A DNA stretch of 64,000 nt from positions 1,935,488 through 1,999,487 of the forward strand of contig OZ004585.1 in NCBI GenBank assembly GCA_963924555.1. Direction: 5' to 3'. Of the stretch, positions 24,341 to 34,671 are shown in pieces (the stretch's first letter is position 1; each line of letters opens with the position of its first letter). The position numbers and the translations under genes are program-made. The notes beneath the pieces were generated by a model. It was given only the letters and a program-made list of their open reading frames with translations. It ran no database searches and was not told the DNA's origin. Source of the stretch: Crambe crambe (taxonomy: Eukaryota; Porifera; Demospongiae; Poecilosclerida; Crambeidae).

Positions 24341-25555
24341 TCAGGTAGTCCTAACAGACTGATTCTGGCTTTTTAGACCATTATTATTATTATCTTCTTT
24401 TAGAAGTCTCTCAATGTTAGTTATTGCTTCTTTCCATCTTATAATGTCCTCCTTCAGACCTTTAATATCCCACTCCAACATTATCTTCCTGATTCTTCGG
24501 GTAGATGGATCCTTCAGTCTTCTTTCTCTTTCTGTTATCAACTGCAAACAAATAGCTAGCTTATTCAGCTATCATCTGCCATAAACATAATGATCCATCC
24601 CCATCCATGTTGTGGAAGTGGCCGGGGATGGTTCACAGACTATATTGGAAATCCCCTAGTTGCATAATGGATTTCAAGAAAGTGTTCCTTGGTACAACCA
24701 TATAGAGATACAACAAGCTAATTTTTTTTTTCAGTTTGATTATACTGATCCCTTTGTCTACTGTACAAGTTGGATACATATAGCTAAAGCTATAGCTAGA
24801 TATAGCTAGCTACCAGCTATAATGTGTGTATGTATATACCTCTTCGTAAATCTTTATTTCTTTCAACCTCAATATTTTCCCCTAAAACAAAATAAACCAA
24901 AAGGCTATTATTAATTGTGATGATCACATGCAAAGCTCAGAGGGGGGGACCCCCACCCTTGCCTCTTTTAGACGATTAAGGAAAAAAAAAAAAAAAAGAT
25001 CACGTGTAGCTATAGCTAGTTATGTAAATACACAAAAGATAGGTATAGTGAAAGTAAACTTAACTCAAGTTGCTATATCAATAAAACATGACCATATTCA
25101 GTCAAACTTGGCCAATAAGAGACCTAGTGTATACATGCATGCATGTACTATATGAATGAGTAGGATCACTATATCTATAGCTGTAGCTAGTAGCAAGCTA
25201 TAATAGCATGCAATGGCTCAATCATCTGTTTAATGTGTTGTTAGCTAGCTAGCTAGCTAGCTATACTAACCCTTTTCAGTTCAGAAACTCTTTGCCTTTT
25301 TTTCCTCATCTGAAAATGAGAAAAATAGCTATTCAGTGTCAAGACCAAATTTAGCTTACGTATGTGTTAGCTGCTACAGTAACTAGCCACTATAGAGAGA
25401 GGTCATACGTAGTTACAGGCATACGGATACAGCAATCGTAGAATAACTCACTATAGCTATCAGCTAGCAGTATAAATAATGCACTACACTTATTATACAT
25501 TGCCATAGCTACCTACTGTAGTATTATTTACCAATATTTCATTACTTTCCATCAT
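24341..25555 (-). CDS. Small coiled-coil protein from micro-exons (SFR1-like?)
   Basis: Four phase-0 exons: 25555-25532 (8 codons, MMESNEIL), 25309-25271 (13 codons), 24881-24840 (14 codons) and 24541-24341 (66 codons plus stop), 101 residues in all. Each junction has GT donors and AG acceptors, and open frames and charge pattern are continuous (VSELKRGKILRLKEIKIYEE, then LKEDIIRWKEAITNIERLLKE). The protein is Lys/Arg/Glu-rich and almost wholly helical. The order RLKxxKxY, then LxxxIxxWKxxxxxxxxxL resembles the C-terminal coiled coil of SFR1/Mei5, partner of Swi5 in Rad51-dependent recombination, but this is from memory and weak. Too short for full SFR1. An alternative is an unrelated small coiled-coil protein. 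The first exon is the least certain. Confidence 0.55.
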
Positions 25556-26499
25556 GTCACTGGGGACAACAGCACAGCTACAGGTATAGCTAGCTAGCTA
25601 GCTAGCTATAGAGATTCAACCAACAACAACATGTATAAATACAAATGGATTATATTTATATGGGCCATATATTGTATTGTTAAATGGTAAACATCCACAT
25701 GTTCTTATACTAACAATAATGTGTTTAGATTATTGTACTTGAAGATTGCATACACAGTAATGTATCCATCCAAAGATGATGTTATTGCTGAGTTTAATGT
25801 TGCATGTCATGATAGTTTATCCTAGCCATAGCTGATACAAAATAAAAATTAATGGTGAGGATCCACAGAATAACCCTGTCAGGGATATAATACATAAATA
25901 AAAATTAATGGTGAGGATCCACAGAATAACCCTAACCTCAATAACCTTGATAACCCTGAAAATATATAATAATAATGATAGAATAACCCTAGCTGTAATA
26001 ATCAGTGATTATCATTAATATTAACTGCATGCTGCTTGTTAGATGGAGTAGTCCAAGGAGTACGTATGTATAAAAAAGATGCTTCACCTTGTACACTTGG
26101 TGGACCCATATGTAGGGTAGGTGTGGGTATTATGAGTCAGCTAGGTATTGTTGCTCTTCCCTGCGCTTTTTAAATTCAGATTGGTCATGATTATACCCAT
26201 TTTTAAAAGTTCTCATTTAAGATTATGTTATGCATGAATAAGGCATTTTCTGGATGATTTTACTTTATCAAAGACCAAAAAGTTTTCATATCTAAAGTAG
26301 CTATCAACTCTTGTAGATTCTTATCAAGTGGTGAACCCATAATAGGGACTAACTCATAATACTCACACCTATCCTACAGCTATGTAGTAGGCAGTCTAAT
26401 CGCATGCCCCAACATGTTTTGGAGATCTAGAAAAGGTTAAATAGCTATTATGCTATAGCTACTTATAGCTAAATTTAAAGTTAACAAGTGAGAATAAAA
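25556..26499. other. Intergenic, nothing recognised
   Basis: AT-rich. Contains GCTA-rich tracts (TAGCTAGCTAGCTAGCTA near 25590) and a short tandem duplication near 25848-25935 (AAAATTAATGGTGAGGATCC twice, each followed by ACAGAATAACCCT). No gene found. Confidence 0.5.
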
Positions 26500-27108
26500 A
26501 ATTTCTTCTAAATAAAAAGTGAAGTAGGGATAGCCATAAATTTAGCTGCATTCCTATCACTCCTACCCTCAATAACCACACCTACGTATATATATATCAC
26601 CCAACTTAAATCCCTACTCTTCACTCCCCCTTCAGCGATAAGTGAGTCAAGTAACCCCTTACCTGTACCCATCACTAAACTCAAGAATCACAGCAATAAT
26701 ATTATTACAAAACTACTACTTCCTACTTCACTCCTAGGCCTCCTAAGGAGTGAAGTCTAGGAGTGAAGTAGAAATAGTAGTTTTGTTATTGCTGTGATTC
26801 TTGAGTTTGGTGATGGGTACGGGTAAGGGGTTACTTGACTCACTTATTGCTGAAGGGGGAGTGAAGAGTAGGGATTTAAGTTGGGAGGCGTGGTTATTGA
26901 AATTAGGAGGGCTAGGAGTGATAGGAATGCAGCTGAATTTTACTCACTTAGCTAATTATTGCTGAAGGGGGAGTGAAGAGTATGGACTTAAGTTGGGAGG
27001 CGTGGTTATTGAAATTAGGAGGGCTAGGAGTGATAGGAATGCAGCTGAATTTTATGGCTATCCCTACTTCACTTTTTATTTAGAAGAAATGTTTTGCGCT
27101 CACTTGTT
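26500..27108. repeat. Dispersed repeat family R1, full foldback copy
   Basis: A ~610 bp foldback. The left arm from TTCTAAATAAAAAGTGAAGT and the right arm ending ACTTCACTTTTTATTTAGAA are reverse complements. The centre (CTACTTCACTCCTAGGCCTCCTAAGGAGTGAAGT) is palindromic. The right arm holds an internal direct duplication (TTGCTGAAGGGGGAGTGAAG ... GGAATGCAGCTGAATTTTA twice, about 26846-26942 and 26957-27054). Matching pieces lie at 7664-7916 and 41176-41390. Confidence 0.88.
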
Positions 27109-27998
27109 TCCATTCTTTTTCTTTGTACTAAATTAGCTATTATATAGAAATTCATAGCATAACCTTTTAAAATCTTCTTTTGTAAGTACGTAACACTGGA
27201 TGTGGAAGATTGTAGTTGGAGGTGCACACACTGGCATGATAAAGTGAGCAGACTATATGTACAGCCATGTAGGATGAGCATCTATACTGAGGAGTGGCCA
27301 TCTGACCAGAATAGATTGCTAGCTAAGCAATCAACAGTGGTGGATCCAGGATTTTTAGAAGGGGAGGGCACATAGATGGAGGCTTATGGTGAAATATCCG
27401 CGTGGAAAAAATTTTTTACCCGGCCATGCCTAACCACACCCTTTTTAGGGAAACTGCGCCCACTTGATGCTTACCCAGTCTGCAGCTAACTTGCAAACTG
27501 TCATGCACCACTGTAATTCTTATAAGTGGCCACACCAAAAAGGGGGGGGGGGGGCATGTCCCCTCCTAGATCCACCTAGATTTTGATATGCTGCAGTGAT
27601 AAATTTTGGGGCCATCCCAATAAGAAATTTTTTGCACTCAGTTTTTTCCCCATTATTTTTCTTAGTAATTATATTCAGCTATAGGTATGATAATTCATTG
27701 AACACTTTCAGGGTATTTTGCAATGAATTTATCTTTTTTTTTCCTTTGTAGCCTATAGCTGAATATAATTACTATAGCTAGCTATAGCTAATGCAAACCA
27801 CATTAATGGACCATACAGTTGTAGTTAGCTATAGCTACCAGTTATACTCATGACATCATTAAAAGGAAGTTGTTGTTTTTTAATTTGTAACACCATGATC
27901 TAATCTACCTATAGCTAGCTACCTAGCTAGTATACAAAAAAAGTATGGGCTAATCCCATGGGATGATTGTGTAGTCTATAGAGACATGTAATTATATT
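27109..27998. other. Intergenic with a G-rich inverted-repeat element
   Basis: Element at about 27335-27577: starts CAGTGGTGGATCCAGG and ends CCTCCTAGATCCACC, imperfect inverted repeats, with a poly-G run near 27541. A smaller inverted repeat at about 27668-27770 (TAATTATATTCAGCTATAGG / CCTATAGCTGAATATAATTA). No gene. Confidence 0.6.
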
Positions 27999-28962
27999 TC
28001 ACTCCAGCCAAGGCTTATGATCAGATACTTCAACTGTTACTCTGAAGTATAAAGTATCATCCTTCAGGTACTGTATTTTGAGATATGGGTCAATGAAATT
28101 GAGCTTCAAGTGGGAAATAAACTGAGTATAACCCCAGGAAGAATTAATACACACATTATCTTCCTTGTTGAATGACATCGTGTAAAGGTAGTGATTACTA
28201 TCTGTAAGCTGATTTAACAACACAATTTTGACTGTTCCAGTAAATGGCCACTTCAAGTTAACATCATAGTCACCTTTAATTATGCGGAAGAATACTGATA
28301 AATGAGTATTCCGACCATTATCATTTCCATTGAGATACACTTCAATTCCGGCGTTATATCCATAAGCATGGGTATAAAAAGACTTAGATTTAAAATGCAT
28401 ATTCTCTTCCCTTTTCTTTCCGTATTCTGTGATCTTGAATTTCAATGACCCCACTGTCATCAATGAGGTTTGTAGTTTGACCACAGTATCAAGAGCCTGA
28501 TGGAGGTGTGCTTTATCGTCCTGCTCATGTGCTTCCATATCTTTTCTTATCATTTTCATATCACATCCAATGCTCCCATACTTGCACGATACCACAATAC
28601 ATTCACAGGCTTTGAGATGTGTGCGCAATGTGCCAAGATTTCCAGTCCATCCACACCCTTCTTCAACGTTATCACATTTGACACGAAGAGCTTTAATCTC
28701 TCTTTTACCTATAATCAAATGGGTCAGGTTAGTCAACTGAATATCTTCTGATTCACTTACTCTTAGTATCTTCCAAATATACTGGATCTTCCATCCTGCA
28801 ATTGGGACAAGGTTTATCTTCACCATTTTCATCCAAACAAGCTTCACAGAATAGCCTGCCACACTTCCCATGCTGCCATGGGTCTCTAGCTACTTCTAAA
28901 CAGATCAAGCATTTCAAACTATCATCAGGTTCAGACACAAAATTACACTCGTAACCAGCCAT
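27999..28962 (-). CDS. TRAF-like protein with reduced zinc-finger array (copy 5)
   Basis: Exons 28962-28761 (donor a|gtaagt) and 28708-27999 (acceptor tatag|), phase-1 intron of only 52 bp, 303 residues. The RING-like finger (CLIC ... CGRLFCEAC ... CPNC) has Arg for His, as in copies 1 and 2. The second exon starts like the others (KREIKALRVKCDNVEEGCGW) but jumps from the first finger (HLKACE) to the last (CIVVSCKYGSIGC), losing about 95 residues without breaking the frame; MATH follows directly (about 152-303, ending DHKPWLE). The deletion lies between similar finger units, consistent with unequal recombination. It retains receptor-binding MATH, so may act as a short-form adaptor. It is divergently placed with the VioB-like gene, ~300 bp between start codons. 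Confidence 0.88.
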
Positions 28963-29266
28963 TAGTCTGGCTTAGCCGACTTTACCTGGGGGCGGAAAAG
29001 GAAGGTAAAGGGTCGGCTACGCCAGACTAGCCAGACTAGCCAGCCGGCCCGTACCGTACCGTACCGTATCGATATCGCGTATCGATCAGCTGTGCTTCTC
29101 CGATAATGACACACCCAATCAATGCTGGTCCCAAAAGGCCCAGCCCAATTTTTTAAGTGCGCATGCGTGGTAATCAGAGTCAGAGCTAGAGTTGATTCTT
29201 TTGTGCCCTCAGGCTTACCAGGTTCTTGAACTAGCCACGTCACGTACTGGAAATGATTTTGTACCA
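28963..29266. promoter_or_regulatory. Shared upstream region with hairpin, between two divergent starts
   Basis: Between the ATG of TRAF copy 5 (minus, 28962) and the proposed ATG of the VioB-like gene (plus, 29267). It begins with a stem: TAGTCTGGCTTAGCCGACTT (28963-28982) pairs with AAAGGGTCGGCTACGCCAGACTA (29008-29030). Then CCGTACCGTACCGTACCGTA, a short tandem repeat, and ATCGATATCGCGTATCGATC. Promoter role is inferred from position. Confidence 0.45.
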
Positions 29267-32200
29267 ATGGAGCTGGTTAATCACAGTCTGTTACTTTTCA
29301 AGATGGTGAGCTATACTTAGTTTGCACTAGCTATATCTATGATCCATGCCTAATCAGCTAAATTCTAACCCACAAATCCTAGAGAGTTAAGAGTAATATA
29401 GTGGCCATCTGACATAGCTTGAACTTTTGTCAGATCTGTCAAGAGTATGATGTTAAAGTCATGAATCTCTTCAGTTTTCACTGGCTCCCAGTCTCATGAG
29501 CCAGCCTTTATGCCAACCAGTCCACCATTTCCGCTGATGGAGTGACCCTGTCAGTAGCAAGTTAAGGGGCATCTCCAAAAGTGCATGCTTAATGTCATGT
29601 TTAAGGGTTAAAGGCTGAGATGTTAGCTGCAGCTGTAAATTAACAATTATGTCCAGCAGACAGACTAGGTGTGAAGTTTATGGGGGAGGGGGTAGTGTCA
29701 CTATGACAAATTTTCTGTTTGGAGATACCCACTAATAATAGCAGCTGCACTGTTATTAAAAATAAGGCTTCGAATCCATTCCAGTGAAGGAAGAATTTGG
29801 TAATATGAGTTGTAGGATAGGATGACAATGGGGAATAAAGTTACTTGTGCCTACCCACAATTTAGCCCTTATGATTTTATCACCAGATTCTTTAGCTCAT
29901 AAAAAAATTAAAATTTGCATACCTGCTCATAAGACTGTTGCCTACTAGCTATGTCTTATGAGCTCTAACCACTGACAACCCACACACAGAGTGAAACCTG
30001 ATCTTTCATAATAGCTGCATGATAAGACCCATCATCACATAGCTAATTATAGAACATCGCGAATATCATTTTGTAGCGTATTTGAAGCACCTTTTCAACT
30101 GAATTGTGTTCTCTAACTGCACTGTCCATTGCAAGATGGTTTGGGGATACAATTCTGAATTATTTTAGCTATTAGTGATAAAAATAAGGTAGGATGGGTA
30201 TGGTATTAGCCTCGTACCCAGGCCCTATGAAAAAATAGGCCTGGGAATGAGGCTAGGTATGGTATATGCTTCACTTACTGCTTATAACGAGCTAAGGAAT
30301 CTGGCGATTAATAATGAAAGACAAGGGATTTATCAGGACAGTAGTTATGGGTACTTCTATTCCATTTAGCTGTCAGTGAATTGCATGATTGTTCTGTTAC
30401 AGCTAGCCACTGTCACTTTAAATTTCTTTTCTAGCCTGCAGCTTACTATTTCTTCCTACCTTGGTTACCCAAGAATTCACTTCGCTGGGCAATTTCGTGC
30501 TGATAGTAACACTCGAAATAACTATCGTTGTTGGTACATGAAGGACAGAGACTCAAACATCGACTACAACTATGACTGGAACTTTAATGGAACCAACGAG
30601 TTTCAATTCTTCAATACTAGTGTTACTTCCGTCATTTATAAAAATGGCACCACTTCAACTAAAGATCCAGTCATTGGTAAGCAAATCATAGGAAACTTGG
30701 ACCGTCCATATGGCAAGTTAGTCGGCCTGAATGTTCAAACCGAAGAACACTCCGCTGTATATGGACTCAATTTTGGAATAAAGTGGAGCAGGGGTTTTCC
30801 CTCTTCTCCAGAGGATGTAGCTTTCCAAGGGAAGTGGAGTCCTAACATCTTATACCTAAATGGATGGCAGCGAAGCAAATGCTACAATGAAGAACATTAC
30901 GGGCCGTATCCTTATCAAAGCACATTCCCTATGGCTGCTCAGTCCACAACAATGATTACTGGTATCAAGTGGAATAATCCTAAGGGTTCATTGGTCCTGA
31001 AGCAGCTTCAGAAGGCTGTTGGTAATAGGGAATTGAGTGTGAGAATAACACTCTTTCATTATACAAGGGCTTATCTTCCCTATGCAGCTTATAATTTCAC
31101 ACTGGGTTACGTTGTTGGGACCATCGGTACGTTTGGTGAGTCTGATTCTTTGAATGTTCCTGGGCAGCGAAGATTGGTACCCACTGGTCTATATCCAGTT
31201 GGATTATTATTCGAACCTGACGATTCTTGCTACAGACAGAATATCATGGAGTTTGATTGGTGGATGAACTCTGCACCATTTGAAGTTGACTGGATCAGAA
31301 ACGAAATACGTTTGGACTTGAGTAATTCGATTCCTTCCACTATAAAAAATACCTTGCGTACTATTGGTGTCCTTCGACTAGGGATTTTAATACAGTCAGA
31401 GTCATGTGTGTATCTACTTGGAGATATATCGGGAATTCCTTATATGTATAATGAAGAACTTCCTCTCACTAGTGGCATATACACAATACCAGTAGACTCA
31501 GCATTGATGACAATAATATCCCAAAATCCCCTCGTCATTGCTCAGGTGCTTACTGGCAGAAGAGGAAGTGCTGAAACATGTGGCAGCATTTTCCACTCTT
31601 CTAGGAACTTTCTTCAATCTATTCAGATTCTCCTCCAAGAATCTGATTTCTACATCCGTCCCAAGAATCACTTTGTTGATCGTATAGAGCGAGATGATTC
31701 CTCTGTTCAGATATTGTATGTGACCAGATTTGGTTTACCTGCAGCAGATATTAATGTACGTCTAAAACGTGTAGTCAAAGTCCTCCCCAACAACGGACTT
31801 GTGCCTGCAACGTGGAATGTGAAAACAGATCAGAATGGTTATGCCACTTTCAAATTCTACATACAGGACTATATCCCACCCAAGCGTCACTATGACTCTG
31901 CTTACCGTCCTTGTAAACCACAAGATCGTAACGAAAGATACAGTGTTATCCCCATTGCTGGTCAAGTGTATGCTTTCGGATATTGTGTCGCGCCCCAGAC
32001 TGATGACTTTTTCAGCTCAAGTAAGTGCTCATATGAATTTGATTACACCATCTCTATACTGGCATATTCCGATGTTTTCTACACCCTGCCTTATACTTGG
32101 GTGAAAGATGTTGAGCCTATTTTTTCAGAGTATGCTCTTGTGACTCCCATAATGGTAAAGATATTAAACATAGCAAGTTATGAAGCAGTGACTAAGCCAT

Positions 32201-33624
32201 ATAATATCAAACTTCTAAATCACTCGCTTAGATTGGACTTCAACGACCCTTCTTACATGCCAGCTACAAGAGATCTTTCACCAACGAAAATCAATATGAT
32301 TCTGAAGTGGCTTGAAAATCCTATTTATGACTTATCGGGTTCTATTATTCCAGAAGAAAGTGCTGAATGCAAGTCACTTCAATCAGATTTGACATGGATA
32401 AGTTCAGAATATTACTCATCTCCTCGATGTAAGAAGGAAGAATTACATTTTACAAAAGCACCTCAAGAGTATGAGAAATATTTCCTAGAAATATTTGAAG
32501 CTGATGATGCAGAAATCAACAATTATTTGATAACAGAAAGACCACTATTTAAGGTAGCAAGTATGCCTTCGTACAAATCCAATGCCAAGATAGATAACAC
32601 TGATCTCATCTGCACTGAAGATAATGTGGCGAAACAACTCCAAACTGCCATAAAACTAGAATGGATCACAATTCCTGCTTATCTAACTACCCTCTACTCC
32701 ATTGTGGAGGGTTGCAATGTTGAGATCTATGAAATAATCCGTAGTGTGATCATGGAGGAAATGTTCCACATGACTCTAGCTGCAAACATGCTAATAGCTA
32801 TGAACAGATCGCCAGTGATTGATGATGCCGGTGTAGCACCTTCATACCCCTCTACCCTCCCAGGTGGAGTGATGCCTGGTCTTACAGTGACCTTAGAAAA
32901 ACTCTCACTTGCTCACATTCATGATAAGTTCATGGCCATAGAGCTACCGCAGAAAACTTTAGTTGGTGGCTCAATATCGAGTGATTCCTTCACCATTGGT
33001 GCCTTCTACAATGAGATTATACATTGCATTGATAAGCTTTATGGGCAAGGCAAAGAAATTTTTTATGCATCTACTGTGGACAGGCAAGTCAAGTGGCCTT
33101 GGGATCCAGCCATTGAGGTAGGGCCGGTCAATCCTGTAGTCGATTCGTTGTCAGCAAAGAAAGCTATCAAGTGGATAAGATCCCAAGGTGAGGGTGCTGG
33201 AATAATGTTGCCAAAAGATATTGAGAATCGCACATATTCCCATTTCTTCAAATTTGAGGAAATCGTGTGTCAGAGGCAGCTTAAAAAAATGAGCAAAGAT
33301 TTCTATTCTTACATGGGTAATCCAATTCCTTTCAATCCCAAGGGTGTGTGGCCTATGCGGTCCAATCCAACCACTTCCACCATTCCTCTTCATACAAACT
33401 GTTACACCGAATCTAAGGTCTTTCATGAAGCATATCGAGCATTTCTGCAGAAGCTTGATGAGGTTTTCAATGGAAAACCGGACGAGATCTTTGTAGCAGT
33501 GGAGCTAATGGAGTCTCTTCAGGTCCATGCAAAGAAGCTAATGTGGATTAAGTATGATCCTGATTCTGTTGCTGACTTCACTACATGTGGGCCAGTTTGG
33601 GAATACCATTGGCCAGATAGCTAA
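29267..33624 (+). CDS. VioB/RebD-like protein with ferritin-like domain, secreted
   Basis: A 1,074-codon open exon ends at 33624. Best model: exon 1 at 29267-29305 (MELVNHSLLLFKM, donor ATG|gtgagc, good start context) joined in phase 0 to 30403 (acceptor ttacag|), giving 1,086 residues with a hydrophobic N-terminus (LLLFKMLATVTLNFF) like a signal peptide. Alternatively a start at ATG 30385 makes it intronless. Residues ~35-44 (YPRIHFAGQF) and ~631-650 (YMPATRDLSPTK ... LKWL) recall VioB, the imine-dimer synthase of violacein biosynthesis. Residues ~760-960 form its ferritin-like domain (LEWITIPAY, then EEMFHM with E799 and H802 as candidate metal ligands). Bacterial VioB/RebD join oxidised amino-acid imines into pigment precursors. 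Substrate here is unknown. A two-domain metalloenzyme is likely; indole chemistry is inference. No partner oxidase gene is nearby. Confidence 0.8.
30198..30256. repeat. Short hairpin
   Basis: TAGCCTCGTACCCAGGCC ... GGCCTGGGAATGAGGCTA form a stem with a ~12 base loop, in the proposed intron of the VioB-like gene. Confidence 0.7.
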
Positions 33625-34671
33625 TATGAGTTGAACAGAGGAATAGCTAGATACAGTAATCAGTATTATTATTATGAGCCCTAGCAGCACAATTAACCTT
33701 GTAAATTGCACACCCATCCATTTTACTATAGCTAGCTAGTATAGCTAGTTTAAGAGTCAACTAGCTAATAGCTAGTTTTCTATGTCAGTCTTAGCATAGA
33801 TGTTTGTTAAGGGAGGAATAACTAAAGAGTTTATACCTTACTGTAAGTATATAACTAGTAGCTATGGCTATTCATTCCTACTTTTGAATATTGGCAGAGT
33901 GTGAATCATAATCTCTCTGCTTGAAATTTTATATAGTGTAGCTGAGGGAGGATGGACATTCATCATAATGCTGGTTTGGTTGCTGTTTTTTTTTTGTTGT
34001 TGTTGTTGTTTTTGTAATAAGTAGCTAACAACTTTTATATTGATAGCTAATCAATGAGTTACAACTGAATCACATGGCATGAGACATCAATAATAATAGT
34101 AAGCATACAGGAAACACAATTAAACCACGAAAAATTAATAATGAGTCATAAGTCATTATAATTGTCACATCTCCCATTTCAATCCAAAAGATCAAAAACA
34201 GAACTTTGACAAAGGCCATGATGCAATAGAATTTGCCAGTGATCCCAGATAGCTAATACAGAAGTTCGAAAAAAAAAAAATGAGCTGATCCCAGGCAGAG
34301 TGGTCTCTACAGCTGGAGCACCAAGATCGTACATATAGTGAACATAACCTCTGCATCCTCATACTTATTATTTTCTAGCCCACAGGCCACAGAACTCAGA
34401 GAGAGCCACCCTTGACCTACCACAGAATATTATGCAGTCTCATTGCCATAAATCAATTCTCATGTTGCGCTTCAAATGTGAAATTATATAGGACGTGACT
34501 ATATTCAGTTCCTATGAAAAAAATCAGCTTATTAAAAATTAGCTAAGAAAGAGCTATAGCTAGCTACATAATTACATAATTTTTATCGACTGAAGGTCAA
34601 AAACCTTGTAGCTACACACAATTATGAACATAATATGGCCAAATTTGCTTCTACTTTAATGATGTTCAAGT
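33625..34671. other. Shared 3' flank of the multipass membrane gene family
   Basis: No gene. About 33860-34671 is duplicated in direct orientation at about 37405-38251, including the (TTG)n tract near 33990 and TCCCAGGCAGAGTGGTCTCT-type sequence. It begins with a ~55 bp segment (CATTCCTACTTTTGAA ... ATCTCTCTGCTTGA) also found in intron 9 of both GPCR genes. Confidence 0.7.
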
